From assembly GCA_002410325.1 (NCBI GenBank), contig DHRK01000047.1, positions 10,540 through 74,539 on the forward strand: 64,000 nucleotides of DNA, in the 5' to 3' direction. How positions within the stretch are numbered: position 1 is the first letter of the stretch; the number at the start of each line of letters is the position of its first letter. This document shows positions 41,905-49,764 of the stretch, piece after piece. The notes beneath the pieces were generated by a model. It saw only the letters and a program-made list of their open reading frames with translations. It did no database searches and was not told the DNA's origin. This stretch comes from Syntrophomonas sp. UBA5314. Lineage in GTDB: Bacteria > Bacillota > Syntrophomonadia > Syntrophomonadales > Syntrophomonadaceae. A program made the translations under genes and the position numbers.

Positions 41905-42300
41905 TTACCTCCTAGTGTTAAGAGAGAAAGCTTGGGGAAGCATCTCACTCAAGTTAAATACTTGATATTGCCCGGGGTCAGACCCGGTATATATTGTAAG
42001 CCCCGGAGCAAATTCGGCCAGCACCTGTAGGCACGCCCCACAAGGGTAGGTCGGCCCCTCTCCGCTGCCCGCTATGGCGATCTGGGAAAACTCTTTTTCC
42101 CCGCTGCTGACTGCCTTGAACACCGCGATCCGCTCGGCGCAAACCGTCAAGCCATAGGAGGCGTTTTCAACATTGGCCCCGGTATAGACCTGTCCACTCT
42201 TTCCTTCCAGAGCGGCTCCCACTAAAAAACCGGAATAAGGAGCATAAGCAAATTCACGGGCCTCCAGGGCCTTATTGATCAATTCCTGAGGTGTTTTCAC
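41905..42300 (-). CDS. cdd: Cytidine deaminase
   Basis: 131 residues; zinc enzyme of pyrimidine salvage. Catalytic motif C54-A-E56 in LTVCAERIAVF and PCGAC (C87, C90) hold the zinc; FLVGAALEGKSGQVYTGANVENASYG is the substrate-binding block. GTG start at 42300 with GGGGGATT upstream. Sits between dgkA and era, a standard Firmicutes order. Confidence 0.96.
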   Translation of the reverse strand: MKTPQELINKALEAREFAYAPYSGFLVGAALEGKSGQVYTGANVENASYGLTVCAERIAVFKAVSSGEKEFSQIAIAGSGEGPTYPCGACLQVLAEFAPGLTIYTGSDPGQYQVFNLSEMLPQAFSLNTRR

Positions 42301-42301
42301 G

Positions 42302-42667
42302 TTAATCCCCCGTCATCCATTTAATAAGATGAGGATAAAAGATGATAAATCCCATTATAACAGCGTTAAGAGCCGTCAGCAAGACCGCCCCGGCTGCCGT
42401 ATTTTTGGCGGTTCGGGCCAGGGGATGGTATTCACTGGTAACCAGATCGACCGTTTTTTCAAGGGCCGTGTTGACCGTTTCGGCAGTTAGGACCAGGAAA
42501 ATAGTTAGAGTTAACAGCCCCCATTCCCCACGGGTTATTTTGAAAAACACTCCTCCTGCCACTGCCAGGCCTGCCATTACCAGGTGAATCTTCATATTTC
42601 TCTGGGTTCGTAGCACATAGCCCAGCCCGTTTAGGGCCCAGGCAAAGCTCTGACGCAACCCGCCCAT
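42302..42667 (-). CDS. dgkA: Diacylglycerol/undecaprenol kinase DgkA
   Basis: 121 residues, integral membrane kinase. Seen: SFAWALNGLGYVLRTQRNMKIHLVMAGLAVAGG at the N-terminus, the catalytic EXXNTALEKTVDLVTSEYHPLARTAKNTAAGAVLLTAL block, and three TM helices. In Gram-positive bacteria this type phosphorylates undecaprenol for wall synthesis. One base separates it from cdd. Standard position after ybeY. Confidence 0.94.
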   Translation of the reverse strand: MGGLRQSFAWALNGLGYVLRTQRNMKIHLVMAGLAVAGGVFFKITRGEWGLLTLTIFLVLTAETVNTALEKTVDLVTSEYHPLARTAKNTAAGAVLLTALNAVIMGFIIFYPHLIKWMTGD

Positions 42668-42674
42668 ATAGATT

Positions 42675-43145
42675 CTACCTTTCCAATTTCACACTCTGCA
42701 TTATTTTTTCTTCCAGCTGGCGCATGAGCTTTTTTTCTTCTTCGTTTTCGTGGTCATATCCCAGAAGGTGGAGCAGTCCATGGGCAATCAAGTAGCCCAG
42801 CTCTCTTTCCAGGCCATGTTCGTATTCTTCACCCTGAACCAGGGCCTTTTCCAGGGATACGACTATGTCGCCCAATATATTTACGTCCCCGGAAATATCA
42901 AGATCCGGTTCATCTTCGCCCAGTTCATTCATAGCGAAGGACAGGACGTCAGTGGGCTGGTTTTGGCCGCGGTATATCAAATTCAATTCCTGAATATAGC
43001 TGTTGTCAACTATCATAATACTTACTTCCGTATTCCTGGACAGTTTGCACAATTTAGCGGTGGCATTGGCGACCTTGACAATGATTTCCTGCAGCTTTTT
43101 ATTGTATGGGACTTTGTTCTGCTGGTTTATAATCATGGTCTCCAT
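42675..43145 (-). CDS. ybeY: Endoribonuclease YbeY (rRNA maturation factor)
   Basis: 156 residues; metal-dependent ribonuclease for 16S 3' end and ribosome quality. The zinc motif HGLLHLLGYDH (H-x3-H-x5-H) is near residue 128. DVLSFAM and LGDIVVSLEKA are also typical. ATG at 43145 with AAAGGAG; the start lies inside the end of the HD-phosphodiesterase gene, a 47-base overlap indicating translational coupling. Confidence 0.95.
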   Translation of the reverse strand: METMIINQQNKVPYNKKLQEIIVKVANATAKLCKLSRNTEVSIMIVDNSYIQELNLIYRGQNQPTDVLSFAMNELGEDEPDLDISGDVNILGDIVVSLEKALVQGEEYEHGLERELGYLIAHGLLHLLGYDHENEEEKKLMRQLEEKIMQSVKLER

Positions 43146-45306
43146 GTTTCTCTCTCCTTTTTTCAAACTCTCGAACGATGGTTTCCGGGTACTCGATCCG
43201 CTTATGATAGATACCCTCCAGAATCTTGCAAAAAGAGTCTCTTATTATATCCAGATCCCTGAAGGTCAGGTCACAGGACTCTAGCTGCCCATCGTCAAAT
43301 TTGTCTTTGATAAGCATACGCACCCTATTCCTGATTCGAGCCGGAGTAGGATCCTGCAGGGAACGCACACCGGATTCAACTATATCAGCCAGCATAACCA
43401 GGGCCACCTCTTTGCTCTGCGGCTTGGGCCCTTCGTAGCGAAAGCTCTCTTCACTGAGATTGCCCTCCCGATCTTCCTCCAGGGCCCGTGTATAAAAATA
43501 CTTGGCCAGGCTCGTCCCGTGATGCTGTTCTATGAAATCTATTATAGCCTGGGGCAGGCGAGCTTCCCGGGCAATGTCAACTCCATCGCGCACGTGCGAG
43601 GTGATTATCAGGGCGCTCAAAGCCGGTGCTATCTTTTCATGAGGATTCTCAAAACTCCTCTGATTTTCCGAAAAATACTCCGGGCGTTTTACTTTGCCTA
43701 TATCATGATAATACGCACCGACCCTAACCAGCAAGGGATTAGCTCCAATAGATTCGGCGGAAGCCTCGGCCAGGTTCCCCACCATCAAGCTGTGGTGGTA
43801 GGTTCCCGGAGCCTCAATGAGGAGTTTGCGCAGCAGTTCATGGTTGGGATTGGAGAGCTCCAGGAGACGGAGCATGCTGGTTATGGAAAAAGCACTCTCC
43901 AAAAGGGTGAGGGAACCGATCATCAAAACCGAGGAAAGCATGCCGTTTACAGCGCCAATTACGGCTCCGGTTATGGCGTAGTCAATAGTCAATTGGCCGT
44001 CGATCAGGGCCATATTAAATATGGCAAAAATATTGATAAGGGCAATATAGAGGCCTGATTTGGCCAGATCGGACATCTGGGTGAGGCGGTGAACCCGGAA
44101 AATACCGACAATACCGCCGGCAAAGGCCACCACCGTGTAGGCCAGATGATTGCCGTCGTTCAATAAACCGGTAAAAACCGCCATTAACATGGTAAAGAAG
44201 TAGGCCAGACGGTTATCCAGCAGAATGGCAACCAGCATGGAACCGGCCGCCACCGGAGCCAGGAAACCCCGCAACACGTTGATATCCGGCTGGTCGCTGA
44301 TCCGAATGATATTGCTAAGGCGTGCCAAGACCAGGATCAATATAAAAATAATTCCGATCATGATGAGCAGGCGATCATCGTTGTATATCTCTCGATTGTA
44401 GCGGCGCAGATACTCTATGAGCAGCCAGAAGGCCAAAATGGTAAAAACACCATACCCGGCCACCGTCAAAGGATAATTCTTATTCCTCTGCAGGCCCAGC
44501 TGTTCCAGAACTGATATCTGTTCCTGGGTGACCCGCTCCCCTTCGCGGACGATTACCTCTCCAACTTTAATGGTTTTTTGAACCGGCTGGACGGTATTCA
44601 TGGCTTCCGTAACCGCTTTTTCAGTGGCTTCCCGGTCATATAAAAAAGTCGGTCGCAGGTTATTAATAACGGCAATCTTTATGATATCCCGGGCGGCCGG
44701 AGCGTAGGCATACTTTTCTATCTCCTGTTCGGCCTGGGTGTAAGCGCTGTCCATGGTGTCTTCTTTGATAGGGTTGGACATGATGGCTTCAGCCACATCC
44801 AGACTGGCTTTGCGAATTTGCTCAAAATCCCCCGCCGGGCGATCCAAAGCGTACTGAGCCAACTCCAGGAAGCTATACTGAAGCTTGACCTTTTCACTTT
44901 TATTGCTGGTTTCCAAAAGAGAAGCCAGTTTGGATTTGCGCTCACTGTCATCGGTGGCGGTTAATATGGTATTGATATTGGTGTAAAAGCTGTTGATGTC
45001 ATTGCGGGTATTGGTCGGGGCATACTTGTTTTCCTGATATACCTTCTGAACCCGCTGGCCAGCCAGCCGTTTGGCTTCGTCAGTCTGTTTTTCGTCAATT
45101 ACAACTGCCGTAACCGTAGATTGAATAGTACGGGTGGCTACTTCGTCAGCCCGCATATTCAGTTGGCTGGGGGTTGATTTACTGTAGAATACGAGAATGG
45201 CGAAGGTAAAGAAGATCAGTCCCCCAACCAGTCGCTTGGTGCTTGAACGTTGGAAATAAGAAGCGATTTTCCGCCATAGAAACCCTGCTATATTAGCCAT
45301 AGGCAA
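43099..45306 (-). CDS. pgpH: PgpH-type 7TM-HD cyclic-di-AMP phosphodiesterase (YqfF)
   Basis: 735 residues: one N-terminal TM helix (about 27-45), a large extracellular 7TMR-HDED domain (to about 290), seven TM helices (about 295-485), and a cytoplasmic HD domain with HSLMVGNLAEASAESIGANPLLVRVGAYYHDIGK, the HD pair at 534-535, and later QHHGTSLAKYFY. In Listeria and others this family breaks c-di-AMP. TTG start at 45306 gives a seven-base spacing to AAGGAGC; an ATG six bases later is an alternative. Between phoH and ybeY as in Bacillus. Confidence 0.93.
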   Translation of the reverse strand: MPMANIAGFLWRKIASYFQRSSTKRLVGGLIFFTFAILVFYSKSTPSQLNMRADEVATRTIQSTVTAVVIDEKQTDEAKRLAGQRVQKVYQENKYAPTNTRNDINSFYTNINTILTATDDSERKSKLASLLETSNKSEKVKLQYSFLELAQYALDRPAGDFEQIRKASLDVAEAIMSNPIKEDTMDSAYTQAEQEIEKYAYAPAARDIIKIAVINNLRPTFLYDREATEKAVTEAMNTVQPVQKTIKVGEVIVREGERVTQEQISVLEQLGLQRNKNYPLTVAGYGVFTILAFWLLIEYLRRYNREIYNDDRLLIMIGIIFILILVLARLSNIIRISDQPDINVLRGFLAPVAAGSMLVAILLDNRLAYFFTMLMAVFTGLLNDGNHLAYTVVAFAGGIVGIFRVHRLTQMSDLAKSGLYIALINIFAIFNMALIDGQLTIDYAITGAVIGAVNGMLSSVLMIGSLTLLESAFSITSMLRLLELSNPNHELLRKLLIEAPGTYHHSLMVGNLAEASAESIGANPLLVRVGAYYHDIGKVKRPEYFSENQRSFENPHEKIAPALSALIITSHVRDGVDIAREARLPQAIIDFIEQHHGTSLAKYFYTRALEEDREGNLSEESFRYEGPKPQSKEVALVMLADIVESGVRSLQDPTPARIRNRVRMLIKDKFDDGQLESCDLTFRDLDIIRDSFCKILEGIYHKRIEYPETIVREFEKRREKHGDHDYKPAEQSPIQ

Positions 45307-45338
45307 TCTTTTGCTCCTTAAAGAAAACGGGGATTAAC

Positions 45339-46313
45339 CTAATCCCGGGTGCTCTGCCCCGCTTCAAAACTCTCATAAGCATCTATTATCTTCTGAACCA
45401 GCGGATGTCTGATAACGTCCTCCTTGGTTAAATACTCGAAAGATACACCCTTTACCGAGGACAGTATTTTTTGAATTTCAATGAGCCCCGAATATTCTTC
45501 GCGGGGCAGATCCACCTGAGTAATATCGCCGGTTATAACTGCCTTGGACCCAAAACCCAGCCGGGTTAAAAACATCTTCATCTGCTGGGGTGTCGTGTTC
45601 TGGGCCTCATCCAATATTATAAAAGCGTCATTTAGGGTCCTGCCTCGCATATAGGCCAAGGGAGCTACTTCAATGACGTTTTTGTCAAGATAGCGCTGGG
45701 TTACATCCACGCCCAGTATGTCAAAAAGGCCGTCGTAAAGTGGCCGCAGATAAGGATTGACTTTTTCGATAAAATCGCCCGGTAGAAAACCCAGTTTTTC
45801 TCCCGCTTCAACCGCCGGGCGGACCAGGATAATACGCTCAACCTCCCGGCTTTTTAAAGCCCGTACCGCCATGACCACGGCCAGGTAAGTCTTACCCGTC
45901 CCGGCTGGTCCAATGCCAAATACCACATCATCCCGCAGTATGGCCTGGATATATCGCTTTTGCCCGAGGGTTTTGGCCTTGATAGGCTTTCCCCTGGCCG
46001 AGTTTAATATTACACTCCCGGTTATATCCTGGTGTTTGGCCTTGTGACCCTGCTGCACCAGTCCGGCCACGTAATTGATATCAGATAATTTGAGCTGTCC
46101 TTCACCTTCAACTATATCCAGAAGGGCATTGACGATATCCAATGCCCGGTTGACATCTTCTTCCCGGCCCTTTATAAAAACATCCCCGCCCCGGGCGTGC
46201 AGTTCGGCCTGGCACAGCTCTTTCAAATGCTTGAAATTTTCATCCCCCGAACCGAAAAATACGGCTGCTTGCAGGTTGTCCCCAATTGATACGACCGCTT
46301 CTTTTTCCGCCAA
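45339..46313 (-). CDS. phoH: PhoH-like ATPase
   Basis: 324 residues. P-loop GPAGTGKTYLAVVMAV (135-150), Walker B region AFIILDEAQNTTPQQMKMFLTRLG near 240, and the N-terminal KH-like portion common in PhoH/YbeZ. Homologues act with YbeY in RNA metabolism. TTG start at 46313 with AGGGGG upstream. It is separated from yqfD by a repeat element at 46440-46605, which interrupts an otherwise compact gene row. Confidence 0.94.
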   Translation of the reverse strand: MAEKEAVVSIGDNLQAAVFFGSGDENFKHLKELCQAELHARGGDVFIKGREEDVNRALDIVNALLDIVEGEGQLKLSDINYVAGLVQQGHKAKHQDITGSVILNSARGKPIKAKTLGQKRYIQAILRDDVVFGIGPAGTGKTYLAVVMAVRALKSREVERIILVRPAVEAGEKLGFLPGDFIEKVNPYLRPLYDGLFDILGVDVTQRYLDKNVIEVAPLAYMRGRTLNDAFIILDEAQNTTPQQMKMFLTRLGFGSKAVITGDITQVDLPREEYSGLIEIQKILSSVKGVSFEYLTKEDVIRHPLVQKIIDAYESFEAGQSTRD

Positions 46314-46425
46314 TCATAAACCCCCTACACCGTCAGACATGTTCTTGACCTGGCAATGCTGTTTGCTCCATCGACAAAAACCATGCCTATATGCCACAAC
46401 ATTGCCTTAATTTAGACAACAACCA

Positions 46426-46605
46426 GGGTTAACCGAGTACTAGTACTCTGTCAACCCCAATTCTACATATTATCGTCGGGTAAATTTTCGCATGACTGCG
46501 TTGTCGTCAATCGCAATACGTCCAGTATTACTCATTCCTCCGCCTTGTCCTACAAAAATTTTCCTCGACGCGTAATACATAGAATTAGGGTTGACAGAGT
46601 ACTAG
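46426..46605. repeat. Complete CTAG-ended palindromic (MITE-like) element, next to the tip of another copy
   Basis: From 46440 to 46605 (166 bp) the ends are CTAGTACTCTGTCAACCC and its exact reverse complement. The arms continue with few mismatches for about 45 bases (AATTCTA, TATTA, CGTCG, AAA/TTTT blocks). The centre carries TGCGTTG and CGCCTTG. Immediately left, GGGTTAACCGAGTACTAG (46426-46443) matches the right tip of the element, so this copy abuts or inserted into an older one and shares its CTAG. No open reading frame. Related copies lie at 1-89 and 26986-27044. Confidence 0.85.
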
Positions 46606-46624
46606 GTTATTATATCACATGAAG

Positions 46625-47848
46625 CTATTTCTTTGCCATTTGCTGCGGAGCAAACGGCTGGGGTTGACCGATGTCTTCGATAATTTCGACCGCAACTTTT
46701 ACCCTGAGGATTGGATCGCTGGGAGATGATAAAACTTCAACCCGGCAATCGTTGAAGGGTTGAGTGGTGTTCAAAAGTTCGGCCAGGTTCTTTAAGGCCC
46801 GCTCCCGGGCAATATTTACTGCCTCGTTTTCGGAATGCTCCTCTCTTTGCACTGACTGTTCCATGGCCGTAACCAGCACCAGTGAGCATTCTCCCCAGGG
46901 GGTGTTGAAGGTTTTTACCGCCGTGCTGTTTTGCGACATGGCAAATTCGGTTGCCTTTTTGATGACTAGCTTTCGCCAGGGGGTCTCTATATATGCCATG
47001 TGCGATTTTTCCCCGGTTAAAACCAATTTTTCCGACATCATGGCGCACTCTCCATAGCCTTCATACCATACCTGGGCCATCACTGAACCCCGGGCCCGGA
47101 CCGGGCTGGCTTTTTTATTTATTTTTTCCTCTTCACTCTCGGGCACGTAGGGACTGCTGGGGGGATCCAGGAGGCCGGATATGAGTATATCCCCTTTTAC
47201 CACTACATCCCCGGGTTTAACCGCTGCCTGGCCGTTTAATACCAGGATGTCGTCCACCACCCCGTCGCGCACGGCCACAATATGACAGGGGCCGGTGATT
47301 TCCTGGGTGGGCAGGACTTTTTCGACTATCTCAATCCGGGCTTTTACTCCCTTGATATTAATCCTGACATAAGAAATTTCACTTATATCCCTAAGCAGGG
47401 CGTCTTCCACCTCCCTGGCGCTAAAAGACCATTTGGTCACCCCTGAGTAAACCCCCAGGCGACGGGCATTGTCCAGAATCCGCTCTTCCCCTACCACCCG
47501 GTTTCCGCTCACTTCTATAAACCAGATAAAAGAAGATAGGAAGTAGAGGGCGGCCACGAAGAAGAGTGCTCCTGCTAAAAAGCCCATACGGCGTTTTAAT
47601 ACCTGCTTAAAAAAGGGCAGTCCCTGCCTTCTGGTAGCCTCCAGTTCAAAGCCGCCTTCGGCACTGATCGATTGCAGCGCGTTAAACCCGCTCTGGCGAA
47701 CCCGGAAGCTTATTCCATCATCGTTCTTTTTTATGTTCCATAAAAAGATACCCCGGGCCATGGCCATATTTATTACCTTCTCCAGGTTCTTGCCCTTGAG
47801 TTTTACGGTAACCATTCCGCCCAGTTGCTCAAAGATCTTTTTGCTCAT
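46625..47848 (-). CDS. yqfD: Sporulation protein YqfD
   Basis: 407 residues; sporulation protein made under SigE in Bacillus, required for spore formation. One TM helix near 90-112 (GFLAGALFFVAALYFLSSFIWFIEVSGN) separates a cytosolic part from an external part with the family's ISGLLDP and VRARGSVMAQVWYEGYGE motifs. ATG at 47848 with AGGAGGCGGCG. Follows yqfC after 82 bases. Confidence 0.93.
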   Translation of the reverse strand: MSKKIFEQLGGMVTVKLKGKNLEKVINMAMARGIFLWNIKKNDDGISFRVRQSGFNALQSISAEGGFELEATRRQGLPFFKQVLKRRMGFLAGALFFVAALYFLSSFIWFIEVSGNRVVGEERILDNARRLGVYSGVTKWSFSAREVEDALLRDISEISYVRINIKGVKARIEIVEKVLPTQEITGPCHIVAVRDGVVDDILVLNGQAAVKPGDVVVKGDILISGLLDPPSSPYVPESEEEKINKKASPVRARGSVMAQVWYEGYGECAMMSEKLVLTGEKSHMAYIETPWRKLVIKKATEFAMSQNSTAVKTFNTPWGECSLVLVTAMEQSVQREEHSENEAVNIARERALKNLAELLNTTQPFNDCRVEVLSSPSDPILRVKVAVEIIEDIGQPQPFAPQQMAKK

Positions 47849-47930
47849 CGCCGCCTCCTATATCCCGCCGGGAGCTTTCGGCAGGTGCATAATAAGCTCA
47901 ATGCAACGGGACTGCCCAACCCCGGTTGAT

Positions 47931-48209
47931 TTAATCCAGGTATCGCAAAGAGCGGACCTCTCCCACTATCACCAGTTCATCAGGCATTAAAACGCTTATC
48001 TCCAAATCTCGCCCTTCAATTTCGATATAGCCCCGGTTGAGATTTATCCGCAAGCGCTCCGAACTGTATTCAATGATCCCCCGGTGGTTCTCAATATAAA
48101 GCTCCCCTTTGCCCACCAGCGTAACCCTGGGCAGATCAAGAGCCAGGTCTTTGGGTATCTCCAATAGGTCCGCCACCGCCCGGCTGATGGCCTCTCTGCG
48201 CTTGCTCAT
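47931..48209 (-). CDS. yqfC: Sporulation protein YqfC
   Basis: 92 residues of the YabP/YqfC family: LLEIPKDLALDLPRVTLVGKGELYIENHRGIIEYSSERLRINLNRGYIEIEGRDLEISVLMPDELVIVG. Expressed in the mother cell in Bacillus. ATG at 48209 with GGGGAGGGG; the extra 27 bases of open frame upstream are unlikely to be translated. First gene of the yqfC-yqfD pair. Confidence 0.93.
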   Translation of the reverse strand: MSKRREAISRAVADLLEIPKDLALDLPRVTLVGKGELYIENHRGIIEYSSERLRINLNRGYIEIEGRDLEISVLMPDELVIVGEVRSLRYLD

Positions 48210-48299
48210 TATTTCCCCTCCCCAAACTAGCGTCACCTAAATATATGCCCGGACCATTCCTCGCATTCTTGACCAGCACTGTCAGGATCGGCGAGGCCA

Positions 48300-48331
48300 T
48301 AAAAAAAGCGCCCTTTTAAAAAAGGCGCTTC
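48300..48331 (-). terminator. Terminator of the rpsU-yqeY operon
   Basis: On the minus strand AAGCGCC pairs with GGGCGCTT, with inner T/A pairing (TTTTTTAAAA), followed by seven T residues. It lies 75 bases after the stop of the small membrane protein gene. Confidence 0.8.
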
Positions 48332-48405
48332 AATGGCAATAAGAAATATTACCCGCGATACTATCACAGGTTTTTAACTAAAACACAGCATTCGATATTA
48401 TAGAA

Positions 48406-48516
48406 TCAATAGAATGCGAAAGACAATATGCTGACCATAAACGACAAGATCACAAACCCGACTATTATGTACGTGAGGGTCTGGCGTTTTTTCATCCCCC
48501 GGTTCATCCGGCCCAA
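48406..48516 (-). CDS. Small membrane protein (33-36 residues) downstream of yqeY
   Basis: Short frame ending TGA at 48406-48408. From ATG 48507 it encodes 33 residues: a basic start (MNRGMKKRQTLTY) followed by one hydrophobic helix (IIVGFVILSFMVSILSFAFY). A TTG at 48516 has AAAGGATGAG upstream and would add three residues. It has the look of a single-pass regulatory miniprotein. It lies between yqeY and the terminator of that operon. Family not recognised. Too short for standard gene calling. Confidence 0.6.
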   Translation of the reverse strand: MGRMNRGMKKRQTLTYIIVGFVILSFMVSILSFAFY

Positions 48517-48547
48517 GACATTCTCATCCTTTCTCGCTTGACCATTT

Positions 48548-48577
48548 AAGGCCCGGCAGGGCGCGCCTGCCGGGCCT
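48548..48577. terminator. GC-rich hairpin after yqeY
   Basis: AAGGCCCGGCAGG (48548-48560) pairs with CCTGCCGGGCCTT (48565-48577). T-runs are short on both sides, so it may give partial termination or protect the yqeY transcript end before the small gene. Confidence 0.6.
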
Positions 48578-48580
48578 TAT

Positions 48581-49033
48581 TTAGCTTAACATTTCCTTGA
48601 CCATTTGGCTGACCTTTTTGCTGTCAGCCCTACCCCTTATCCGGGGAAGCAGGGTTTTCATTACCCGGCCCATATCTTTTGCGCTGCCGGCACCAGTCTG
48701 GTTGATTGCTTCTTGTATTATGCTCTTCAGCGCATCCTCATCCATTTGTTCGGGAAGATAATTAGTGAGAACTGCTATTTCTTCTTCCAACTGCTTTATG
48801 GATTCAAGCCTGTTGGCCTTTTCGTATTCTGGAATGGCATCTCTTCGTTTTTTTATTTCGCGGACAATCAGCTCAAGAATTTCATCGTCATCGAGTTCCC
48901 GTTTCCTGGCTACCTCCGCTTCTTTCTGCGCCGCCCTGAGCAGCCTGATGGTTGAAAGACGTATTTTCCCGGCCTCTCTCTGTTTCATGGCCTCTTTCAT
49001 ATCAGTAATTAATCGCTCATTCAGGGACGACAA
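48581..49033 (-). CDS. yqeY: GatB/YqeY domain protein
   Basis: 150 residues. The all-helical YqeY domain, also found at the end of GatB: LNERLITDMKEAMKQREAGKIRLSTIRLLRAAQKEAEVARKRELDDDEILELIVREIKKRRDAIPEYEKANR ... LPEQMDEDALKSIIQEAI. Suggested to help tRNA handling in transamidation, but poorly defined. It begins 16 bases after rpsU, the usual Firmicutes neighbour. Confidence 0.93.
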   Translation of the reverse strand: MSSLNERLITDMKEAMKQREAGKIRLSTIRLLRAAQKEAEVARKRELDDDEILELIVREIKKRRDAIPEYEKANRLESIKQLEEEIAVLTNYLPEQMDEDALKSIIQEAINQTGAGSAKDMGRVMKTLLPRIRGRADSKKVSQMVKEMLS

Positions 49034-49048
49034 ACGGCCTCCTCCTCC

Positions 49049-49225
49049 TTAGAACTTTTTCTTTTTACGGGCCGCTTCTGACTTCTTTTTTCTCTTCACA
49101 CTCGGTTTTTCATAATGATCATGTTTTCTAATATCTTGCATAACTCCTGCACGCTGACAGGAGCGCTTAAACCGCTTGAGAGCGCTATCCAGGGATTCGT
49201 TTTTACCGACTCTGACTTCGCTCAT
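49049..49225 (-). CDS. rpsU: 30S ribosomal protein S21
   Basis: 58 residues from ATG 49225 (GGGGAGGG upstream). Canonical S21: SEVRVGKNESLDSALKRFKRSCQRAGVMQDIRKHDHYEKPSVKRKKKSEAARKK. The longer open frame begins at 49264. The order hinT-rpsU-yqeY is conserved. Confidence 0.96.
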   Translation of the reverse strand: MSEVRVGKNESLDSALKRFKRSCQRAGVMQDIRKHDHYEKPSVKRKKKSEAARKKKKF

Positions 49226-49299
49226 TATATCCCTCCCCTCACCTACCAGCTGAATAAATGCCATACCATTGTACTATTTACTAGCTGCTGGAGTCAAGT

Positions 49300-49650
49300 T
49301 TAGCCTGGAGGCCATTGCATCTCCCGGCCGCCCAGCAGGTGGTAATGAAGATGGAATACGCTCTGACCTCCACCTTCACCACAGTTGTTAACCACCCGGT
49401 AGCCTGCTCCATCGATTTTCAGTTCTCTCGCCAGTTGTGCAGCTAGCAGCTGAATATGTCCTAGCAGTTCGATATCCTTATCTAATGCCCGATCAAGGGA
49501 GTCAATATGTGCCTTGGGAATAATGAGTATATGTATCGGTGCCGCGGGGTTGATATCCTCCACAGCAACGACCTGGGCGTCTTCATACACAAGGCGGGCC
49601 GGAATCTCCTGCCCGGCTATTTTACAGAATATGCAATCCTGTGCGCTCAC
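49300..49650 (-). CDS. hinT: HIT-family nucleotide hydrolase (HinT-like)
   Basis: 116 residues. Histidine triad HLHYHLL (H100, H102, H104), CIFCKIAGQEIPARLVYED at the N-terminus with a zinc-like CxxC, and DINPAAPIHILIIPKAHI. Hydrolyses adenosine phosphoramidates. GTG start at 49650 with GGAGGTGAC. A dyad (AGTCTTC/GAAGACT) and a TATAAT box lie just upstream. Confidence 0.94.
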   Translation of the reverse strand: MSAQDCIFCKIAGQEIPARLVYEDAQVVAVEDINPAAPIHILIIPKAHIDSLDRALDKDIELLGHIQLLAAQLARELKIDGAGYRVVNNCGEGGGQSVFHLHYHLLGGREMQWPPG

Positions 49651-49681
49651 TAAGTCACCTCCTCACAAATGTGTGGGGAAC

Positions 49682-49711
49682 ATTATATATTAAGTCTTCA
49701 GTCCGAAGACT
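49682..49711 (-). promoter_or_regulatory. Putative regulated promoter of hinT-rpsU-yqeY
   Basis: A perfect TATAAT on the minus strand (49687-49682) has no good -35 box at the right distance; instead the -35 region is covered by AGTCTTC (49693-49699)-AGTCC-GAAGACT (49705-49711), a 7-bp dyad. This could bind an activator or repressor. Confidence 0.4.
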
Positions 49712-49764
49712 ATTCTTATACATTTTAGCAGATTTCCGGCCGCCATAGAAACAAATTATTATGC

